A stretch of DNA of 64,000 bases from Cruorifilaria tuberocauda (taxonomy: Eukaryota > Nematoda > Chromadorea > Rhabditida > Onchocercidae). The stretch's first letter is position 1. Each line of letters starts with the position of its first letter. Below the pieces are notes generated by a model. It did not search any database, was not told the origin of the DNA, and saw only the letters and a program-made list of their open reading frames with translations. Below are positions 54,782 to 64,000 of this stretch, piece by piece. The translations under genes and the position numbers were made by a program. The DNA lies in the NCBI GenBank assembly GCA_013365365.1, contig JABVXU010000029.1, positions 1 to 64,000 on the forward strand. Reading direction: 5' to 3'.

Positions 54782-55519
54782 ATGCTTGGTACACCGCTTT
54801 TTGTTGCCACTTGTATATATTATAAACAAAGCAAAAGTAAGTATAGTCGGATTTGTGGTGACACCAAAAAGCAGTCTGCACAAAACGACAAGCAACCGAA
54901 ACCTTCTGAATCTGATGATTTCAACGAACCGGTTTGGTCGAATAAAAAAACGAATGAGAAGAAATTGATAGTATCGTTACACGATAGCACCGATGATGAT
55001 GATGATGATGATAGTTGTTACTGTACTTCCGGAAAGAAAATATTCCGGATGATGAATAAGATATCGAAAGAGAAGCAACGAAAATCACGTAATGGAGGTG
55101 CTCCGAATAAAGCCTTCAGACCAGTAATGAAAATTCCAAAATCGTTCAAAAGTCGACGCTCATCACAAGCAGAAAGTCAGATATCAGAAGCTTTACTTCG
55201 AAGATTATTGGGATTCTGTAGTGAAAGATTTCATCGAACAACTCGGCCAGCCGGATCAGTGCTGAAGAAACGATTTACGCTAAAGCCAACATCAGCGTCA
55301 AACAAAAAGAGGGAATTGCTAATCAAAGTAAGAAATGCGGAAAACCTGAATTCCACTGTACTAACCGTACCACCTGAGATAGGGCCCATAGAATTAGGGA
55401 TGGATGAAATGGAATATATAGATGCAGAAGGGGATGATCCAGATTGTTGCAGGAATAGATATACGATGAAGCGTGGTTTTCGGTATCTTTTCAATCAGGA
55501 AAAGTTGAACAACAAGTAA
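54782..55519 (+). CDS. Charged protein ORF, unrecognised, possible exon of the giant gene
   Basis: The open frame runs from an acceptor (ACTATAG, 54742) to TAA at 55517-55519; the first ATG is at 54782, giving 245 residues. It begins with a short hydrophobic stretch (LGTPLFVATCIYY), then is strongly charged: Lys-rich with a run of seven Asp after ST (about 54993-55013), further basic blocks (KEKQRKSRN, KSFKSRRSS), and an acidic end (GMDEMEYIDAEGDD). A perfect donor, AAAAGTAAGTATAG, lies inside at 54839 (phase 1), and another, CAACAAGTAATC, sits at the stop codon. Either could splice it into the downstream gene instead of ending here. No domain was recognised. Confidence 0.5.
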   Translation: MLGTPLFVATCIYYKQSKSKYSRICGDTKKQSAQNDKQPKPSESDDFNEPVWSNKKTNEKKLIVSLHDSTDDDDDDDSCYCTSGKKIFRMMNKISKEKQRKSRNGGAPNKAFRPVMKIPKSFKSRRSSQAESQISEALLRRLLGFCSERFHRTTRPAGSVLKKRFTLKPTSASNKKRELLIKVRNAENLNSTVLTVPPEIGPIELGMDEMEYIDAEGDDPDCCRNRYTMKRGFRYLFNQEKLNNK

Positions 55520-55885
55520 TCATTTTTCCACTTAATTAATCAAATCTAATCTATCATTAAAAGTTTTTAAAAAATTTAGATAATCGATATAACTTGTTAT
55601 TCTGGTTGCTGTTTTTGTGTTTTAATAGAAGTTTTATGAAACAGATTGATAATTAGCACATTTTCAATTAAAACTGAAAAAATACTCGAAATTAATGAAA
55701 GCTTCCATGCTGAGCAAAGGCATATTTCAGCGACGGTAACGAGGATGCTGGAGTGGAGCGAAAGCGTGGATTTTTTCAGGTGCATATTTGAGCACGAAAG
55801 TATTTTTTGAGACAATGAGTTCACTTTAATATTTAAATTTGCAAGTTTGTAAGAGAGAAGCTTTCGAGGTTTTTGCAAACTTCAG

Positions 55886-58800
55886 AAATTTTTTCATCCA
55901 ACAAGTTCACGTTCACTGGTTGGTGGTGAAGGAACGAGTGCAGAGTTGGAAGGAAAGCCGTTGTTACACGACGATGACGGATATGCTGTGATTGATAGAC
56001 GCCAGGATCGATTGGTTATTTCTCTTGATAAGGAAAAACGTGAAAGTAATCCTTTCCATCGCTTTTTTTGTCGCTGATGTTTAAACGTATGTAAAATTCA
56101 AATTTTGCGAAGGTATATATGAGCTTTCGAAGATAAGATAGTTATAATTTTACGTAAAACTTACATAAAATACGTCTAGAATTTGGCGTAACATTTCATA
56201 TTGATATAAAAACTATTTGAAATTTGTTCATGATAATTGAATTGAAAAAGAAAGTTAAGGTTGGAACCAAATGATTGAAGATCAAGCAGAATACAAAGGT
56301 GAATAAATCACAGCTCTTCATATAGCGCATTTTATTATAGAGAGAAGTATCATTGATCAAGAAAATCAGTAATTTTCTAGTGTCAGCACCAATATCGCCG
56401 AAAAGCGTTACGTTTGTGGATGAATCGTTGAACAGGACAGAACGGCGAGGTCAGAGTGTGGCGCCACCTCCTACATTTTTGACGAGTTCCACGAGAACAA
56501 ATATGCCTGCACAACAAGCATTCATCAATTTTGATCATGATGTATCAGAGGCTTCAGATGTGAGACGTGACGTGCAATCACCGCTGATCAGAAGCACCTT
56601 GTCTGATCGAGACCATCTCGTTTGTTTTTCTTATTTTCTCTACTGGAAATTGTTATAATGGTTATACATATTCATTCCATCATTGATTCGCCTTTCCTAT
56701 GAAATATTTTACCAAAATTGATTTTAAATTTTGTTACGAAAAAATGAATATGTAAAATTACAGTCACCGATTCGTTCAAGTCGCGACGCATCGTTAGCTT
56801 TGGACGAAGCCACGAATGATTTGCTGCGTCTTTCATCGCAACCGTCGGTCTGGTATAGCAGTAGTTCACGTCCACTGAATGCTGCTGATCTTATCCCGAA
56901 ATCTGCTTCTACCACATCTGTGAATAAAGTTATTAAGACAAAGGTTGGAAGTTTTTCATCATCAAATTTTAATGCTATAGGAATCTGATTCCATAATCAG
57001 CATACTTTTATAAGGAATGCCAAAGAGTAATCGAAAGCAGTATTCTTAAGCGTTACTTTGCTTTTTCCAAGCTTTTATCTCACAGTTACATTACATTCTA
57101 ATTTATGAACAAACATTTATTACTAAAAATTTTGTGATTAAATTATAAGATAGTACGATTAAATTACAGGATGGGAAGATGGTAAAGCTGTCAAATGCAT
57201 TTACCTGGGATACTGATCAAACAAGTGATCTTGATCCTGGCGATACATCAACACATACAGACGAAAACGGGCAAAGACACCAAACAGATACCGTTTATAC
57301 TGATGAAAGGAGGTTACTGTCCTTTTATTTCCCTCTCAAATCTTTGTTTACCGTTACTTACTTAAGCAATATCCAAAAGAAAATAAAGTTAAGCCATAAT
57401 TCATCCATTTTTGTCTGAGACCATAATATTGCTCTCTACAGACGAGGGCCACCGATTATTCGAACAACAGTGGAAGGAATTTTAAGAATGGAAAAAGTTG
57501 TTGGGGCAGATCTTATATCAGTTGATTATTGTACGTGTAGTGCGTGGACGATACGCGACACTATTACCCATTATAAAGTAATCTTATTTTCTTAATAAAC
57601 ATATTCATTAATGAAACTAAAATTAAAAGCAATAAATCATTATTTCGTTACTCTTTCGCAAAAAGCGAAATGATTATGTTATTTGCATACAATTTTTTCC
57701 GTCGTTTTTTGGGAGTTTTTTCGGAGTGTATCTTCGATTGAACTGAATTGCGATGTTAAGAGTTATTTTACGAACAGGTAAAAACGACGTTAGGGAATCG
57801 TACGCTAATCATGGAAGAATCAATGGATGGTGAGAATCGTGGGACAGATTTCAAGATGAGTCTTTATGAAGATGGTCAGTTAAAAGCAAAAGATATCGCC
57901 GATTTTCAAGTACCATCTAATACGGTAGATATAATTTATTTATGTCATGAAGTCTTTCGGAGAAAATGAATTGAATTAGTAAAGATTAATGGGCCAATCA
58001 ATCCTTATTTTTTCGAAATGATAGAATTTTAAATATCAAATGCTAGACTTGAATGAAGAAAAATGGATATTTTTAAAAAAAATGATGTAAAATCTTGCTA
58101 CATTTTTTGGCATAGAAAATTCAAGTAAAGGATTTCTGTTTTCAGGATAAAGCGAAATACCTCTCTTTGCTTAGCCAACAATTGTTGCATGGTATGGAAA
58201 CGGCGAATCAACAACAGAAAACAACAACTCGGATCGAAGTAGAAGTGACTGAGAATGTGACGAAAATACTAAAAACATATATTATTGGAGAACGCAATGA
58301 TCAGATGACAGTTGCTGCAGCCGATGAAATTTCTCGTGGTACTTATGAACGTGAAGTGCTACCATCATCACGTGATTTTACCGAAAAGGAGTATACAGAT
58401 GTTTTGGAAAAAGAAGCGATAGCCAGTCGGCCATCATCTGACGTTAACTTTTTCTTCGAGGGTCATCATTATAAGGATCGTTCTGAAATACGACCCCATC
58501 AAAGAACTGGTTCAGAAGCATCGACAACATCGGAGAGTATTACGCAGAAACGTATACCGTCACCTTGTATTTACACTAACGTAGAATGTACCTTGAAACG
58601 TACAGAAGATTACTCATTGAACGAAGTTAATGTTGCAATGCCAAATACTTTCTCTGCTGTATTATCTCTAATACGTGAACGCATACCACAACTGCCAAAT
58701 CTTGTTACTTATGGTATGGAACAACGTGGGAAACAATATTCCGGTGAAACAACAATCCGACGTTTACATCGTTTCGAATCCACCGATTCATTCGATGAAG

Positions 58801-61800
58801 CTCAGAAGAATCAAAAAGAACCAAGTTTCTTGTTCGAGAAACCTCAGATAATTGAGCCGGTGAAAATTCCGGTTTTAAATATTACGGAATTAGATCTACG
58901 ACGAATGGCAGATACATCAGCGATTCTGGCAAATTTCGCAATTCCACGTACTGATCAGAGTCAGCTGGATATAGAACGTCGTTACAAATTTCATGAAGCT
59001 CAAGGTCGCAGTTACGGTATGCAGCAGAAAGGACAACATTTTGAGGGTGAAATGATCCTTAAAAAGAAACGACGATTCTCTTCGGAATCAGAATCAGTTT
59101 CAGAGGAAGATATTTGTGGGCCAACATATTTAAACCTGACAAAACAGGAGGCTCGTGGAGAATTCGACGTTGTAATTATCATTCCTAACGATCAGCGCAC
59201 TTCTCCGAAACACTTCCAAGAAAGTCAGCCCACCGCAAACAGTAATGCAATCATAGCAATTCAGAAAGCAGTACATTTGGATGATATCTTCCAACAGAAT
59301 ATTCGAAGCTGGAAGGACAAAAGAACTGAGCGAACTGTTGCAAGCTTTTCGGAATTCGTGAAAGAACAAGTGCAAGTTGTTATATTCTTACAACGTGCAG
59401 GTATCATGTATGGACAGGTGCAACGTGAATGGCCCGAAGCAGTGACAGGTAGGTTGAAGACCACTTGTACTACCATTTCTCCCACTATCACTATTTCCAA
59501 GAATTCTAATATCTTTAAAGCCGTTACTGAATCTTCCAGTATTATGACCAACACTGATTTCCCAAGCACTAATTTAACAGATATAAATACAACGACTAAA
59601 CATTTCCATTTATCTAATTTTAAAACCATTTTACCGACTCACAGTATGGCACAAAGAATTTTCCCATTAACTGATATTGCTACTGTTTCAATGGATCTTT
59701 CCACAAAGCAGATTCCGGAAAATTCTGATGAAATTAGGGTTAGAATTGCACATGAATTTTGTAACATTGATGAAATTAAGCAGCAAATTAATAAAGAAGA
59801 GGGCTCTTTACAAATGCATGTTAAAAGAATGAATATATCGAATGATGATGATGAAGGACATCTTGAAGAAATGCTTGATACTTTCTGGATAGCCTGTGAC
59901 AGTGATACGCATGAAGCAAGCGCTGTTATGAAGTCTCAACGATCACATAATGATTTAAGTAACGAAACGAACTTATCGTTATCACTGCACACAACCCTTC
60001 AATGTGTGCAAGATGGAACTGAATTATCATTCTCTTCTGATAGTCGCAATGAACACAGAAAACCTTGCGAACAAGCAACACTAAATGTTGATTACATGAA
60101 GAAAACTACTGATATTCGAGTAATGCGAACGAACGAAATAAAGACAGAAAATGCAAAAGACACACACAAAATATTTCATCAACCTATACAGAGGACCAAA
60201 GGGGGACGAGTAATACCTATTAGACGGATTTCAGCCATAGATTCAGGTACTATAAACGGTCGAAAAGAGAGATTCATTGATGCACAAGAACAGCACATGA
60301 CTGAAACTCGTTCTCTAAGAACCAGTTCTCTAGCTGATCCCGATTCCTATAGAACAACTGATTATTCGTTCAGAGGCACGGAACAGATAAATTATAGTCG
60401 CAAAATGAAAGAATTTTTTGGAGAATCAAAATCTTATTTGAGAAATTCATCACATAACGAAAGTCAGTGGCAGGAGGCAATGTCACCATCTAATAACGTA
60501 CGTGAAGCATTTCTGACGTGGAATTCAACTGGTAGTAGTAATGAGCAACAATTTGCATATGGAGAACAAAGCAAACAGATGTATTTAAGCGAATCCTTTT
60601 GTGATATGCAGCAAGAAGAACACCGAAAGCTACATACTTTTCCACGAGTAGAACAGCAGTTCAAGGGAAATTTATATAATACCACAAGTGAAATACGTGT
60701 TGCGATGCTACATGCAGGTTTTGATCTTGATACAACGTTACTTGCGACACCAGAGATGGAGACGCCATTAACATTCGCAAAAGACCGCAGCTTAACGACG
60801 AGTGAATATTTTTCAGATGAACGAAGTTGGACTGCTACCACTGAATCATATTATAAACAATATATAGATCAGGTATCCAGGTCCGCTGATGATTTATGCG
60901 AATCTTCGCTAGGAGAAAATTCTGAAATATTCAACGAAGTAAGCCATATCTCAGATGGAACGTACAACTATCTGGGACATAACGAAATAGCAAATTTAGA
61001 AAAAATTAGTTTCCAAAAGACTCGCTCTTTAACCACTTCTCTTGAATCTTCTGAATTAAAAAAATTTCTCGTAGAAACAAAGGATGAATTTAGTATCGTT
61101 CCGGAAACATGCGAATGTGATGTTACAATCGGAAAATCCGAACAATATGAAGCATCTTCAGTTGCATTCCAAACTAAATATCATACTTTGACACAACCAA
61201 TAAAAACCGCAGAGGAAGCTTTAATTGTTAAAAAGAAAGAAGGGACAGATTTAAAAATAAATGAAATCACAGAAAAGCGTCGTGATTCGATGTTTTGGAG
61301 AACTAACATAAGAGATATTCAGGTTGAGGCTCCATCATTAGGTCTTGAATACAAGAATGAAATATATCAGGAAACAACTAAAGAAACTATGGGAATAACT
61401 CAGCACATGATACTAGAACCTGTACAAAATAATGTTGCTACAATTGACACTAGAAGAAGAACGGTAGAAATATACAAGCAAGAAGTAGAACATAATATTG
61501 GTGAAATAGGAAACGTTTCACAAGCTCTCTCCACTTTGCCTGAAATGATTACTGAAGAATCGGTTCAGAAGCAAGAAATGAACGATACTGATAGTTTGTC
61601 TACTTCTGTTAAAGTTATGCAGCCAAATAAAAAGGCATGGGGTGAAACTGCACCAATAAGTCGTGATTTGGTGTCAGCTATGACATCCGGAGAAACGAGC
61701 GGTCGGCTCAGTTTTCAGGAAAGAAATAGTCAGTTTAATTCTGTTGTGCATTTCCCACTCAAACCCATGAAGGGAACGATTGCTGCAACCGAAAAGGCAG

Positions 61801-64000
61801 CATTGGTTGTCAACGAAAAGAGCCTGAGAGCCATTAAAATGATACCTCAGGCAACGCAAACAGAATCGATTGGTAACTCCGATTTCTTCGATTATAGTGA
61901 AACGCTATATGGAAAGGAAGTCGTCTTTGATATTCCAGAACTTGAAGTGACAACGAAAACTGAAGCTGTTGAACAAATTGCTGAAGAAGCTATAAATATT
62001 AGCGTTGGTTGTTCCCAGGAACAAGCTGGAGTTAGCCGAGAATATGGTCCTCATGCAATGGAAACTGTTACTGATTTTGCAAAGATTCTGATGGAGAAAA
62101 CAGAAAATGAGATGGAAATATCAAATGGCATTAATCTGCACTGGGAAAAATGCTTAGATTCAGAAGCTGTCAGAGAATGTGTTGTAAATTTAGAGCAATT
62201 ATTAGTAAAAGTTGGGCCAGTTGGAATGGTTCAACATATTTATCGTGGAGCAAATTATGAAAATGTTGCCGTTGATTTTATTGCAAGTTCTGAAATGCAT
62301 GAGACATCGGTAATTATGTTCGATAAGCAGTTACAATGTCAATTGCCAGAAATTACTTCAGAAAATATGAAACAGGAACAGTATGAGGTACAAAGTGAAA
62401 TATTAAAATCAGTGGATGCTACGCGAATGAGCATTATGAACGATATTTGTACTGCTATTAGTATCTGTGAATCTAACATTGAACAAGTAACGCTTAATGC
62501 TGTATTTAGTCAAGAACTACAATTGGAAAATAGAAATATACTATGCATGATACCATCTTATGAGTATGACTCCACACATTTTCGATTAATTACCGCTATT
62601 TCAGGTGATGAGAGACAGTTTAGAATAGAATCTAAAATGAAAGAAAGCACTCTGGTATGTCAACAAAAGATATTTGCGGAAAAACCAGCAGTACTTGACG
62701 CTGAAAATCTTACAGAGTCAGTTGCAGAAATGCACTCAGATGCCGCAATTTTCTTAACGCGCCGTTCCGCAAAGATGACAACTGAAGCTACTTCACGTGT
62801 TGTTGGTGCTGTATTAACATTATCACAGGACCTGACAACGAGTCATGCCAAAGAGACTAGCGAAGAAACAAGCATGAACTTCTCTATTCCGACATCTAAC
62901 CTGGAAGTAGAAGCTAATATCTGCCAATATATTGTCAATCGAGACAATGTAAGTTTGGACACTAAGTATGCTAAGGCAATAGCTCTGCAAGAGATTGTTG
63001 AGTTAACCAAATCACGCAAAGTATCCGCTGAGACGGGAAGTATTTTGAGAGAAGATCATACAGAAGCTTTGCTTGAAAGACTGAAAGAATCAGATTGGGA
63101 AAGTTTCGAAATTTTGTCGCAATGGACTACTGTTGATCGAGATTTAGAAGCTGAGGTAAGGCTGCTAGACAGACATAACATTGACAGTAGATTTTCAACC
63201 AAAGCAATTAGCGAAGAAGAAGCTTCGACGGGTGAGACGTGGGTAGCAGCTGAATCCAACGTAGAAACGTGTGCAATTAGAAACGTCATCGCATCCGAAT
63301 GTTGCCAGAGTAGCTTCCAAATTGAATTTGACGAAGTGAAAATATGGTTGAAAAATCTTGAAAAAGAGGGAAGTTCTGAGATATTTTGGTGTGATAAAAA
63401 TTATGACGTATTATACGCGTCCATGCGTGGATCGATTTTGGAAAAGCTAAGTGTAGTGATTAATCTCTGTCGTGTGTCTAACGTTTTACCGAAACAAACA
63501 GCAAATGAATACATTTGGCGTGATCAACAACTTCTCGTAGCCATTCCACTATACGTCAAACGTGAAGATATCGAAACAGATTTTACAACTGTAGATATTT
63601 GTTTGGAACACGAAGTAGCACAAAAATACCTTGAAACAGTTCGAATTTCGGCCAATTGGATGAGGACGGAAATTTTTGAATGCGAAGAAGCTGGAGAAGA
63701 AAAAATGCATATGGCTGTGGAACTACAAGGAGCGCGATTGGCCCCTTCGGGCACTGAAGTAATATGGCCAGAAGCTAGAAGAGGTGATGGAGTGATTGTT
63801 GATATGGAAGAATATAGAGAGAATCAGGCGGCATTATATGTACAATTAGCTTCCAAGCAAATAAGATTCGCCGACTTCAATACCACTATTATCACTAGCC
63901 AAGACTATGAACCACAGATGCTAATAACCTACACTACAAAAGAAGAATTTGTGGATGAATACGATGAGTTTAGGATAATGCCAGAGGAAAAAGCTATCAC
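55886..64000 (+). CDS. Giant modular protein, 5' uncertain and 3' cut by the window
   Basis: Exons 55886-56045, 56381-56619, 56764-56943, 57170-57312, 57442-57577, 57778-57924, then one exon from 58146 open to 64000 (5,855 bp); phases 1, 0, 0, 2, 0 and 0. At least 2,286 residues. The N-terminal part is Ser/Pro/Thr-rich and probably disordered (MSAPISPKSVTFVDESLN..., SPIRSSRDASLALDEA). A conserved-looking globular start follows (RRGPPIIRTTVEG, MEKVVGADLISVDY, TIRDTITHYKVKTTLGNRTL). The large exon contains diverged repeats of about 100-130 residues marked by YGMEQRGKQYSGE, YGMQQKGQHFEGE and MYGQVQREWPEAVTG, and a later VIWPEARRGDG. No signal peptide, Ig, FnIII, spectrin or kinase motif was seen. 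It looks like a large structural or scaffold protein; I cannot name the family. Confidence 0.8.

Noticed and set aside
55231..55494. Minus-strand 87-codon frame
   Set aside because: It is the shadow of the 54782-55519 plus-strand frame, which has better composition and context.
59130..60841. Minus-strand frames of 81-125 codons within the giant exon
   Set aside because: They are antisense shadows of a continuous 1,951-codon plus-strand frame.

Overview
The window looks like nuclear DNA from a nematode, most likely a filarial or other spirurid species. This is an inference. Non-coding DNA is very AT-rich, genes are cut into short exons by GT-AG introns with short TTTCAG/TTTTAG acceptors, and several genes have a TTTNCAG acceptor with no upstream coding exon just before the start codon, as expected for spliced-leader trans-splicing. 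Gene models were assembled by hand; exon phases were checked to be compatible within each model.

Layout. From 1 to 4.5 kb is AT-rich DNA. From 4.5 to 9.3 kb are three genes: a minus-strand Mia40/CHCHD4 homologue, a divergent plus-strand gene for a 71-residue protein, and 290 bp further on a 187-residue EGF-like type I membrane protein. From 11.1 to 17.1 kb is a minus-strand gene for a Trp/Gly/Ser-rich protein. From 17.1 to 27.1 kb is a repeat field with 21-bp, 27-bp and longer tandem arrays, microsatellites, hairpins and one decayed EGF module. From 27.1 to 38.7 kb are four plus-strand genes at operon-like spacing: a GPANK1 homologue, a TRIM23/ARD1 homologue, a 262-residue coiled-coil protein and the first exon of a small basic protein. 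A lone two-pass membrane protein lies at 45.5 kb. From 49.5 kb to the right edge are a GC-richer island with a candidate first exon, a 257-codon ORF, and a very large gene whose last visible exon stays open for 5,855 bp to the window edge.

Functions that can be named: disulfide relay import into the mitochondrial intermembrane space (Mia40), ubiquitin ligase plus ARF-like domain (TRIM23), and a G-patch/ankyrin protein likely to act on RNA (GPANK1). The other proteins are described from visible features only.

Most notable points: (1) the Mia40 homologue carries Cys-His-Cys where the family has Cys-Pro-Cys; (2) the TRIM23 ARF domain has lost the NKxD guanine-recognition motif; (3) both introns of the 71-residue protein gene are built from tandem repeats whose every unit carries a 3' splice-site-like sequence; (4) the right-hand gene encodes a giant protein made partly of diverged internal modules, with several phase-compatible alternative 5' exons.
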